A stretch of 64,000 nucleotides of DNA from Verrucomicrobiaceae bacterium UBA2429 (GTDB lineage Bacteria > Verrucomicrobiota > Verrucomicrobiia > Verrucomicrobiales > Verrucomicrobiaceae), in assembly GCA_002343505.1 (NCBI GenBank), contig DDQZ01000102.1, positions 30,967-94,966 on the forward strand. The letters run 5' to 3'. Position numbers and translations under genes: made by a program. This document shows positions 24,461 through 32,458 of the stretch, piece by piece. The notes beneath the pieces were generated by a model. The model was not told the DNA's origin. It saw only the letters and a program-made list of their open reading frames with translations, and searched no databases. Positions within the stretch are counted from its first letter, which is position 1, and each line of letters begins with the position of its first letter.

Positions 24461-25600
24461 TCAGATCACCGGCAGCGCCCCCAGCGCCTTCCGCTTCGCC
24501 TCGCTCTCGATGTGCGTGTAATGCGCCGAAATCTCCGCGCTCTCATGCCCCACCAGGTCTTGCACGATGGCCGGGGAAATGCCCGCGTTCTTCATCATGC
24601 TCACCGCGCTATGCCTCAAGGAATGGAAGGTCAATTCATTCACCCTCCGGCGCTCCGCATCCCGGTTCTCCAGCTTGCCATGACTGGCCTTGGCGCGGAA
24701 GCCGCAGCGCGCCAAAATCTCCCCAAACTCCCGGCTCAGATGATTCACCCCCAGCGCGCCCGCCCGTGGATGCAGCAGGCCGTTGGCATCATCACCGCCC
24801 GCCAGAGAAAGCAGATGTTCCCGCAGCGGCGCGCAGATGGGCACGATCACCACGCGCCCCGTTTTCCGCGTCGTCCAGCGGATTTCATCCGCCTGCAAAT
24901 CCACCTGGCCCCAGCGCAGCGTCACCAGGTCGCCAAGCCGCTGCCCCGTGTAGAGCCCCAGGCGCACCAGGCTTTCCCACTCGGTTCCCTCAATCTCACG
25001 CATCACCACGCGCAGCTCATCCAGCGTGAAGCCCCGCCGCTTTCCCGTGTCAGTGTCACGTTTCAGGGAAGCCAGCCCGTCGAAGGGGTTCTCGAAGATC
25101 ACCCGCGCCGCCCGCGCTTCCCTGAACATCACCTTCAACTGCTTGAGGAGTTTGTTCACAGTGATTGCTTTCACCCGCTGGCGCAGATGATCCCGGAAGG
25201 AAAGAATGTGCTTTTGTTCGATCCTGAAAATCTACCCATCCGCAGCAGGCCCAAGCCATTCCACAAACTCCCGTGTCACCTGCAAATAAGCTGCCAAGGT
25301 TCCTTTGGAGACTTCGCCTTCCTTCCGCTTCAGGTATTCCGCCACATAGCCGCGCACCGTGGCCGTTTGCATGTCCTCGCCGGTGATGTCCTTCACCAGA
25401 TTCCCGCACAGCGTCACGATTTGGGAGGCTGTCATCCTCCGCTTGTGCGCGGCCTCCAGTTCATCCGCCATGCGCAGCGCCCTGGCCCGGTTTTTTTCAG
25501 ACGCGGGAATTTTGGTGGAAGCCTTGCGCTGGCGTCCGTTGCCATCGGTGTAGCACGCCACCCAAAACCTGCTTTGCGGATGTTTCCAGAGTGAAGCCAT
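24461..25600 (-). pseudogene. Tyrosine recombinase/integrase interrupted by an in-frame TAG
   Basis: The full frame 25600-24461 is one uninterrupted phase of 380 codons except for a TAG at 25234-25232. The N-terminal part (122 aa) has the arm/core-binding region ending EFVEWLGPAADG. After the stop, in the same frame, the sequence continues IFRIEQKHILSFRDHLRQRV, then the complete catalytic domain: Arg in YTGQRLGDL, His and Arg in FHSLRHS, GH in DLVGHES and the Tyr nucleophile in AHYTH. No base insertion is needed, so this is a single nonsense change (or readthrough), not a frameshift. It faces away from attR, as island integrases do. A GTG at 25174 could start a C-terminal fragment. Confidence 0.9.
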
Positions 25601-25682
25601 ATTGATTTTTCATCCTGCATCATCACCGTGTAAGAATCCAGCTAAGAATGACATTGGCGCTTTTGTCATTTTTAGTGACGTG

Positions 25683-25706
25683 GAACCCTTGATTTTACAA
25701 GGGTTC
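25683..25706. repeat. 9-bp inverted repeat inside attR
   Basis: GAACCCTTG (25683-25691) and CAAGGGTTC (25698-25706) flank ATTTTA. The repeat lies 28 bases inside the attR core and upstream of the integrase. It may be an integrase or excisionase binding site. A similar T-rich hairpin (ACCTTGA/TCAAGGT followed by TTTTACA) sits at the attL edge. Confidence 0.5.
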
Positions 25707-25733
25707 AAGCATTCCAAACCCCCATTGGACAAT

Positions 25734-25764
25734 CCGAGGGTTCGAATCCCTCTCTGTCCGCCAC
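25734..25764. other. attR: direct repeat of the tRNA-Ser 3' end
   Basis: This is an exact 31-bp copy of 17963-17993 in the same orientation. Only the T arm, acceptor 3' strand and CCA are present, so it is not a second tRNA gene. It marks the distal end of the integrative element. Confidence 0.93.
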
Positions 25765-25775
25765 TTCCCCGCCAG

Positions 25776-26498
25776 TCAGCCTACCTGGCGGCGCACGGTC
25801 TGACCGGCGTTCATGAGATCGTGCCTGTCCAGGCCGGTGAGTTTTTGCACGCGGCCAAGAAGCCAGAACAACAGGCAGGCTGTGACAGCGGTGAGAGGGA
25901 TGCCGATGACGATGAAGCCGACCCAGTTTTGCCTGCCGATGGCGCGGGTGTAGGCTTCGCTGCCTGGCTGGACGTCATTCAAAAACCAGAGCACAAGCCA
26001 GGCGTTTGCCAAAGCGGAGAGCAGCATGGTGCCGGCCAGTGCCCAGGAGGATTGGCGCAGGAGTTTTTGAAAGCCGGCGCGTTTTTCCTGTGTGTCCAGG
26101 GAGCGTTCCAGAAGCGGATGATTGATGACCTGCGGATTGAGCAGCATTTCTGTGACGAGAGGCCTGCCCCAGGCCAGGCTTAAGGGGAAGGCGATGCCTA
26201 GAAAGACCGGGAAGGCGGCCTCCTTCACGGCAAACCAGACGGCGCTCAGGTTCAACAGGCCGAGTCCGCCGGTGAAAATCACGGCGGCAAGGCCGAGGAT
26301 GGAGAAAAAATTCAGCCCGCGCTTGTTGATGAAGCACCAGACGCCGAATCCCAGCGGCATGAGCAGCGCGACGACAAGCGCCCAGGCGGGGCCGAGCCGT
26401 TCCGGCTTGCTCATCGTCTCCAGCACCAGGGAGGGTAGAATGACGGTGAGGAGAAGATCAAAGAGCGGATGGGGCTGGTCTTTGGCGGCGGCGTGCAT
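25776..26498 (-). CDS. VC0807-like membrane protein
   Basis: A 240-aa polytopic inner-membrane protein with about six helices. The N-terminal block LFDLLLTVILPSLVLETMS and the central AFPLSLAWGRPLV, then GRQNWVGFIVIGIPLTA, match the VC0807 family of small bacterial membrane proteins of unknown function. A cytoplasmic loop (about 126-150) contains LDTQEKRAGFQKLLRQSS. It is the first gene of the host chromosome outside attR and ends 12 bases before the att core, in the opposite direction. No operon partner is obvious. Confidence 0.8.
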   Translation of the reverse strand: MHAAAKDQPHPLFDLLLTVILPSLVLETMSKPERLGPAWALVVALLMPLGFGVWCFINKRGLNFFSILGLAAVIFTGGLGLLNLSAVWFAVKEAAFPVFLGIAFPLSLAWGRPLVTEMLLNPQVINHPLLERSLDTQEKRAGFQKLLRQSSWALAGTMLLSALANAWLVLWFLNDVQPGSEAYTRAIGRQNWVGFIVIGIPLTAVTACLLFWLLGRVQKLTGLDRHDLMNAGQTVRRQVG

Positions 26499-26550
26499 GC
26501 GCGCGCATCCTTGGCGCCAGGCTGCGAAATCTCAACCGCTGATCGCCAGG

Positions 26551-27774
26551 TCAGGGCGCGGGGGTGAGTTCGACGAGGCCGCTCTCGGTGGCGCCGGGGA
26601 AGAAGCCGGAGCCGCTGTTGAGGGTCTGCAGGATGACGCCGCCGACGGCGCGGGTGGCGGCGCCGTCCTTGAAGCTGCCGGTGAAAAGCCCCGTGCCCGG
26701 CATCAGGGTGAGCTTCAGCGCGCCGGCATCCACGGGGATGACGAACTTGTTTTTCGTGTCGAGTGTCACATTGCGCGTGAACGGATCGGTGACGAGCCCG
26801 CCGCCGCTGGCGGCGAAGACGGCGTTGGGCGCGGAATTCATGAGGCCCAGCGCGCGCTGGTCTTTCAAGGGCGGCCGGTAGCGCGCGCCGACGATATCCA
26901 CTCCGGTGACAAACTCACCCGAGTGCAGGCCCGCTGTGAGGGGTTTCACCCACGAGATGAAGCCGCCGAAGTCGCTGTATCCGGGGTCAGGCGCGAAGAG
27001 GACGCGCCCGGAGAGGAAGCCCGCGTTTTTGTGCATCGGGATATAAAGCTGCCAGATATTGACGCCGTGAATCAGGCTGCCGTGGGTGAGCTTGGAGTTG
27101 TCCGCCAGTTTGCCGGCCAGGGACACGGCGCCTGTGTTTTTCACTGTCACCGTGGCATAACCATCGCCTTGCGGGATGCCGGCGGTGTTTTCCGTGGGCA
27201 GGAAAACGGCGGTGTAGGCGCCGACGAGGCCGGCGGGCAAAGGCAGGGTCTTGCTGTTGTAAAGCACGGCCTCCATCGCGATGTCGGAGCTGAAGCCGGT
27301 GCCGTTGAGCGTGCCGGTGATGCGCGGCACGGCCCCGAGCACATCGAGCGTGATGTCCAGCGAGGTCAGCGGCGGCTTGCCGGTGATGGGGATGACCGCC
27401 GTGCCTCCATCGGCGGCGAAAGCGCCTGCGAAGGAGACAGTGACCGCGCCCACGGTGAGCTTGCCGCTGTAGGCTCCGTTGGCCAGGAGCTTGAGGGTGA
27501 TGACGCCGGTGTTGGCGGCCTCGGGGGCCGCGTTGGTGATGAGACCGTTGAAGGTGGCGGCCAGATGCGGCGGTGGTGTGAGCGCGGGTGTGACGGTGCT
27601 CACGCGGGCGAGCAGGCTGCCGTTTTTGTCGTAGCCGTAGGCGGTGCGGCTGGCGCCGTCATAGTTCACCGCCATCATGCGCCCGGCTGCGTCGTAAGCG
27701 TAGCTGATTTTCACAGCCCTGGCGGAAAGCGGCAGCAGGATCAGCGCTGCGAGGAAGGTCAGAAGAGTTTTCAT
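26551..27774 (-). CDS. Secreted protein with a short YD-repeat head and unknown beta domains
   Basis: A 407-aa protein with signal peptide MKTLLTFLAALILLPLSARA. Directly after it comes a short YD-repeat (ISYAYDAAGRMMAVNYDG... YDKNGS), the same motif that fills the neighbouring RHS protein. The rest is a beta-rich domain with periodic sequences of the type ITLKLLANGAYSGKLTVG and FSGA...LSL, seen in other Verrucomicrobia proteins without a known role. It starts 20 bases after the RHS gene and is likely cotranscribed. The head may be a leftover of an RHS duplication or a docking region for the RHS protein. ATG 27774 is chosen for the signal peptide. Confidence 0.7.
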   Translation of the reverse strand: MKTLLTFLAALILLPLSARAVKISYAYDAAGRMMAVNYDGASRTAYGYDKNGSLLARVSTVTPALTPPPHLAATFNGLITNAAPEAANTGVITLKLLANGAYSGKLTVGAVTVSFAGAFAADGGTAVIPITGKPPLTSLDITLDVLGAVPRITGTLNGTGFSSDIAMEAVLYNSKTLPLPAGLVGAYTAVFLPTENTAGIPQGDGYATVTVKNTGAVSLAGKLADNSKLTHGSLIHGVNIWQLYIPMHKNAGFLSGRVLFAPDPGYSDFGGFISWVKPLTAGLHSGEFVTGVDIVGARYRPPLKDQRALGLMNSAPNAVFAASGGGLVTDPFTRNVTLDTKNKFVIPVDAGALKLTLMPGTGLFTGSFKDGAATRAVGGVILQTLNSGSGFFPGATESGLVELTPAP

Positions 27775-27794
27775 GAGAGTGGAGGAATGAAGAT

Positions 27795-30700
27795 TCACAT
27801 CGGAGGCGGCGGGCGGGTGCCGCCGAGGGACTCAATGACCTTGCCGACGTTCTCGAGGGCCTTGTTCACCGCGCTCATCTTGTCGCGGATTTCTTTGCTC
27901 TTGTAGCCGGAGTCCTGGAATTTTTTCAGCAGCTCGCTGCCAGCTGCCTGCAGGGACATATAGACGTTGATCATGAAATCCAGCACCATGGCCTGGGCGG
28001 CGTTCGGACCGGAGGTGTTGCTGGAGATGGTGCTGTTGGTGATGGTGATGCTTCCAGTCCCAGTCCATAGGCCGCCGCCCTGCCCGGCTGGATCAGGTTT
28101 TTTGGGGGCGGGAGCACCGGAAGATTGATAGTTCCCTGCGCTGAAGATGCCGGTCTTGGTGTCCGTGCGCATGGGGATGATCTGGGGTCTTCCGCTGCCA
28201 TCGAAATCACCCACTGCCACGGAGGTTCCCCCTGGAAATGGTCCGTCACAAATAAACAATCCCGCGCCGCTGTGCCCGCTGCCTAGGGGACCGGAGACAC
28301 TGGCCCCTGATGCCGCACCAGGTCCGGATGCCGCGCGTCTTTTCCAGGCTTCTAAGGCCATATTAGCCTGCCCCCGCACAAACACCTTTTTATTCTCCTT
28401 TTCGGCCGGGCTTTCTATTTTGTTGGGACTATCAGCCAACCCAAATGCTCCGAGAAAAAATTCACACAAAGGCAACTGCCCAAATCTTGTAGGTTCATAG
28501 CGATTAAAGTCACGAAAGGGACGAGCGGTGGCATGATCTTCGCCACTTGGGTCGAGGAACTTCATGGGATTCTCCGCCGCGTATTCATAGAGGTTGAGCG
28601 ACTTCGGATCATCCAGGCGCGGGGGGAGGGGGTCGCGGGAGAGGAAGCGCGCGGTCTGCGGGTCATAGTAGCGGGCACGCATCTGGTAAAGCGCGCCCTC
28701 TTTGCGCACCCCGTATTTACCGATGTAGGTGAAGGGTTGCGTGCTGGCCGCCGGTGGTGAGAGCGGCTCGCCATAGGGACCATAGGCGTAGCTGTCAGTC
28801 ACCGTTTCATTTTTGTCCGTCAGCGCCAGGGTGCTGCCCATGCGGTCGAAGTGATAAAAAATGGGGTCTCCTGTGGCGATGTCCACGTTGTAAAGAAGAT
28901 GACCGTCCGGCGTCCAGACATAAGCACGGTCGGAGCCGGAAGGTGTGTCTTCATAGACAATGGGGGCCATGCCGAGGGCGTAGTGATGGTAAAAGAGGCT
29001 GGTCTGGCCGGATTCGACACGGGTCTCCACGTCACCAAAGCCGTTGTAGGTCAGCATGACCCCGTTGGCATTGGTGAGGCGTGAGGCGCCATCCCAGCCA
29101 TAGGTTCTGCCGGGTGAGGAGGTGAGTCTGCCGCGTATGTCGTAGGTGTGGCCGGGGGTGACAATTTCCCCGGCTTTGCCAAATTTCAACAGCTGCGAGC
29201 CGGGAGTCACGGAAGGCGTCACTGGAGCCGTGAAATCCACCTCCGTCACTTCAGACGCCGCATTGAGCGTGTAGTCCAGATTGATGATGGTGCCCTCCTG
29301 AATGCCTTTCAGCCTGCCCGCGCCGTCATAGGTGAAGGTGGAGTCAATGCCCGGAGTGCGGGTGAGGCTGGTGAGGCGGCCCGCGTTGTCATAGGTCATG
29401 GCGAGTGTGGTGCCCTCGCTGTCGGAGACGCCGGTGAGCCGGTTGCGGCTGTCGTAGGTGTAGGTGACGGTGAGCGCGCTGTCGTGATAGCTCACGGTGG
29501 CCAGCCTGCCTCCGTTGTCATAAGTGGCGGAGAAGGCTTTGCCGTTTTGCGGGCACTGGGTCAGCCGCCCTTCTTTGTCATACTGGAGTGTTACCCCGTT
29601 GGCGGAGGAGAGCCTGCCAAGATCGTCATAAGCATAAACGAGGTTGGGATTGTTGCTGCTGAACTGCTGGCCGGTGAGGTTGCCTGCTTCGTCGTAGCTG
29701 TAGTTGCACAGGGTACCGTCTGGCAGGTTGAGCAAGGAGGGACGGCCGCGGTTGTCGTAGGTGAAGGCCCAGTTTTTCCCGAGCGGATCCGTGATCTTGG
29801 ACAGCCTGCCTGATTTCAGGTAGGCGTAACTCCAGGAGCCGCCGTTGGGGTCGGTGATCTTGGTCACATTGCCAAGCGCATCGCGGGTGTACTTGGCGGT
29901 GCCGGTGCTCTGCTCGGTCACGCTGACCAGCCTGCCCATCTTGTCATAAGCACGAGTCGTCTGGCGACCGAGAGGATCGAAGGCCTGAGTGACCCGTTGC
30001 ATGGGGTCACGCAGCACGCGCAGGGTGTTGCCCAGAGGATCGCTCGCCTCCGTGGCAAACCCCATGAGATTCCGCCGCAGTGTGCCCGGCAGGTCCACGG
30101 GGTTGCTGATGCCGATGAGGCGGTCCTCGTCGTCGTATTGGAAGGTCCAGGCCTGCCCTGCCGCGTCATTGAAAGCGGTGAGACGCTGGCGCTCGTCGTA
30201 AGCAAAGCTGACCATGTTGCCATTTTGATCGGTGACGGAGGACACCAACTGCCGCGAATCGTATGTGAGGGACGCGGTCTGTCCGAGGCGGTCGGTGATG
30301 GACTGGACGCGATCCAGCACATCGAAGGCCACGGCGGTCTGCTCGCCATCGGGATCCGTCAGGCCGGTGGTGCGGTTGTTGTCGTCATGGCCAAACGCGT
30401 AAACTTTGCCACGCTCATCGGTCACGGAGGTAATCCGGTCCTTGGTGTCGTAGGCATAAACGATCTTGTCACCTCCGGGGTGGATGACCTCCAGGAGGCG
30501 GAAGCGCGGGTCATAAGTGAACTGCGTGGCGCCCTCGTCGGGCGGCTGGACTTCGGTGAGATTGCCGTTGGCATCATACTGGCTGGTGGTCACGCCGCCG
30601 AGAGGGTTGATGCTGGTGAGCACTTGCCCGCGCGCGTTGTAGGTGTACTTCCAGGTCTTGCCTGTTTCATCTTTGATCTGCGTCACATTGCCTTTGGCGT

Positions 30701-32165
30701 CATAGACAAAGCTGCGCGAGGCCCCGTCGGGGTAGGTGATCTTGACCAGATCGTGAAAGACCAGACCGGAAAGCGTGCGCGCTTTGTAGGTGAAGAGGGT
30801 TTTTCTCCCCTCGGCGTTGGTGATCGCCGCCGGCAGGCCGCTGGGGGCGTGGTAAAGTGTGGTCGTGGTGCGGCCCAGCCGGTCCGTGACGCTGGTGCGT
30901 CGGCCCGCGCTGTCGTAGGCCATGGTGATGGCCTTGCCGGCCTCGTCCGCGTGGCTGATCAGGCGGCCTTCGGCGTTGTAGGTGTCCACGATCGTTTCGC
31001 CAGTCGGGTCGGTGAAGGTGGTTTGCGCTCCATTGTAATCCAGGGTGCTGGTGTCCGTGCCACGCTCAGTCTGGCTGGTCACCTTGTCGCCGGTGTAGAT
31101 TTGGGTGAACAGTTCGTTGCCCTCGGGGCGCGTGACGGAAGTGGGGCGGCCGGCCGCGTTGCCGTAGGTGGTGACGTGTCCCCCATGGTCAGTGACAGAG
31201 GTGAGCACGCCGCTTGTGTAGCTGTAAGTGACTTCTCTTTCTTCTGCTTCAGTCATTCCTTTCACGCTTTCTATGAGGCTGCCCGGCTGGCTGATCTCGA
31301 TGACGCGGCCAAGTCCATCGCTGACAGTGTCTAGCTTTCCGGCGATGTAATTTAAAGTATGTGTGTTGCCTTTTCCGTCTTCGATCTTGGTGAGGCGGCC
31401 ATTGTTGTCGTAGGTCCAGATTTGCTTGGTATGAGGATCGCCGAACCGGAACTCAGCGCCCGCCTCCAGCAGCTGGTAGGGCACATCCAGCGGGCTGGAG
31501 AGAACCCATTTTCCAGAGGTCTTGCGGAACAAGGCCGTCCGCCCGTCAGGCAGCACCACTTGTTTGAAAGCAGTGTCAGGAGTCACCATTTTCGAGGCGA
31601 AGTTGTGCAGCCTGTTCGCGCCCAGGGGGCTGTCCGCGAGAGCGTCATCGGCCAGATTGGAGGCTGCGTATCGCGTGAAGGAAAGCGGCATCGGCCCACC
31701 GAGATTCAAGTCCGCCGCTTCCAGGCCGAAATATTCTCCGGTGGCCGTGTTCACAGGGTCACCCGCCAGCCCCACCTGCGGGGTCTGGGCGGAGGTGCCT
31801 GGCGATTGGATGACTTTCACGAGGGTGGTTCCGAAGACCGGCTCGCCATTGTTCGTGCCAATGAATGAAACCAGCGTTTCGCCGCCTTTCAGTCCAGTGA
31901 AAGTCACATTCACAAAGCCTTTGCCGGTGAGTGGTGTTCCTGTGAAGTCCGAACTGGCGACTGAAGGGTCGGCGATCAGCACCTGCTCCAAAACCACATC
32001 CGCTGAAGCAGGCTGCCCCTTCACCTTCACCACGCCCGTTTTGCCAACCTCAATCACCAGCGGATCCGGTTCAGGAAAAAAGGCCAGCGCGGCGGTTGCC
32101 TGGTACATGACAACGGCGGCCAAGAGAAAGCGGCGAAGCGGCGGGAGGATAAAATGAGGGTGCAT
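27795..32165 (-). CDS. RHS/YD-repeat protein with variable C-terminal tip
   Basis: A 1456-aa exported protein. The N-terminus has a signal peptide (FLLAAVVMYQATAALA), then a Big-2-like/DUF4384-type region, then a DUF6531-like start (GDPVNTATGEYF). More than twenty YD-repeats follow (e.g. YDSRQLVSSVTDQNGN), forming the beta-cocoon typical of Rhs proteins. The RHS core ends with RARYYDPQTARFLSRDPL and NPMKFLDPSG. Beyond it is a 249-aa tip with a VCBS/FG-GAP-like motif (VAVGDFDGSGRPQ), a parallel-repeat patch (TGSITITNSTISSNTS) and a helical end. No toxin motif I know is present. Rhs tips are usually toxins or adhesive effectors, delivered by secretion. No immunity gene is obvious downstream. 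Confidence 0.92.
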   Translation of the reverse strand: MHPHFILPPLRRFLLAAVVMYQATAALAFFPEPDPLVIEVGKTGVVKVKGQPASADVVLEQVLIADPSVASSDFTGTPLTGKGFVNVTFTGLKGGETLVSFIGTNNGEPVFGTTLVKVIQSPGTSAQTPQVGLAGDPVNTATGEYFGLEAADLNLGGPMPLSFTRYAASNLADDALADSPLGANRLHNFASKMVTPDTAFKQVVLPDGRTALFRKTSGKWVLSSPLDVPYQLLEAGAEFRFGDPHTKQIWTYDNNGRLTKIEDGKGNTHTLNYIAGKLDTVSDGLGRVIEISQPGSLIESVKGMTEAEEREVTYSYTSGVLTSVTDHGGHVTTYGNAAGRPTSVTRPEGNELFTQIYTGDKVTSQTERGTDTSTLDYNGAQTTFTDPTGETIVDTYNAEGRLISHADEAGKAITMAYDSAGRRTSVTDRLGRTTTTLYHAPSGLPAAITNAEGRKTLFTYKARTLSGLVFHDLVKITYPDGASRSFVYDAKGNVTQIKDETGKTWKYTYNARGQVLTSINPLGGVTTSQYDANGNLTEVQPPDEGATQFTYDPRFRLLEVIHPGGDKIVYAYDTKDRITSVTDERGKVYAFGHDDNNRTTGLTDPDGEQTAVAFDVLDRVQSITDRLGQTASLTYDSRQLVSSVTDQNGNMVSFAYDERQRLTAFNDAAGQAWTFQYDDEDRLIGISNPVDLPGTLRRNLMGFATEASDPLGNTLRVLRDPMQRVTQAFDPLGRQTTRAYDKMGRLVSVTEQSTGTAKYTRDALGNVTKITDPNGGSWSYAYLKSGRLSKITDPLGKNWAFTYDNRGRPSLLNLPDGTLCNYSYDEAGNLTGQQFSSNNPNLVYAYDDLGRLSSANGVTLQYDKEGRLTQCPQNGKAFSATYDNGGRLATVSYHDSALTVTYTYDSRNRLTGVSDSEGTTLAMTYDNAGRLTSLTRTPGIDSTFTYDGAGRLKGIQEGTIINLDYTLNAASEVTEVDFTAPVTPSVTPGSQLLKFGKAGEIVTPGHTYDIRGRLTSSPGRTYGWDGASRLTNANGVMLTYNGFGDVETRVESGQTSLFYHHYALGMAPIVYEDTPSGSDRAYVWTPDGHLLYNVDIATGDPIFYHFDRMGSTLALTDKNETVTDSYAYGPYGEPLSPPAASTQPFTYIGKYGVRKEGALYQMRARYYDPQTARFLSRDPLPPRLDDPKSLNLYEYAAENPMKFLDPSGEDHATARPFRDFNRYEPTRFGQLPLCEFFLGAFGLADSPNKIESPAEKENKKVFVRGQANMALEAWKRRAASGPGAASGASVSGPLGSGHSGAGLFICDGPFPGGTSVAVGDFDGSGRPQIIPMRTDTKTGIFSAGNYQSSGAPAPKKPDPAGQGGGLWTGTGSITITNSTISSNTSGPNAAQAMVLDFMINVYMSLQAAGSELLKKFQDSGYKSKEIRDKMSAVNKALENVGKVIESLGGTRPPPPM

Positions 32166-32458
32166 GGCTTGTGCGGATCAGGGGTTGTGAGCGCCGGTCA
32201 TGCCGGCGTCCGGCGATCCCAGGCTTCTGCAACAGCATCACGAAACGCGTCGGGACAGCACGCATTTGAGTGCAACCAGGGCCTGGTTTTCATAATTGAA
32301 AAAATACCCATCCCGCCTCACCAAAGCGAGCTTTATATTTCTGGATCCATCTCCCAGTCAGGATGTCTGCCTGGCTGGCTGACGAGCAGAATGGAAAGAA
32401 CCCGCGCCTTTCCGGGCCCAAGATTGACTCCGCAACACCGGTCTGGTTGTCTGTGATC

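Larger units (their letters stand above)
17963..25764. mobile_element. 7.8-kb integrative element in tRNA-Ser, with replication module
   Basis: The element is bounded by the 31-bp att repeat. Just inside attR is a tyrosine integrase gene facing inward, the standard arrangement of tRNA-targeting islands. Internal genes are an unknown 496-aa protein; an overlapping cassette of HTH protein, small protein, CHC2/Toprim primase and RepA-like ATPase; a PIN toxin-antitoxin-like pair; and a serine recombinase next to attL. No capsid, tail, terminase, relaxase or type IV secretion gene is visible, so it is neither a complete phage nor a conjugative element. A satellite or phage-derived island is the best description. 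The integrase carries a nonsense codon, so the copy may be immobile. Confidence 0.9.

Noticed and set aside
25056..25409. An integrase frameshift suggested by a third overlapping minus-strand frame
   Set aside because: The two integrase parts are in the same phase; only the TAG at 25234-25232 separates them, and the third frame has no integrase-like content.
25734..25764. A second tRNA-Ser at the end of the element
   Set aside because: Only the T arm, the acceptor 3' strand and CCA are present; it is the att duplicate.
29000..31300. A CRISPR-like or tandem DNA repeat inside the RHS gene
   Set aside because: The repeats are degenerate protein-level YD units in an open frame, not exact spaced DNA repeats. 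No CRISPR array was seen in the window.
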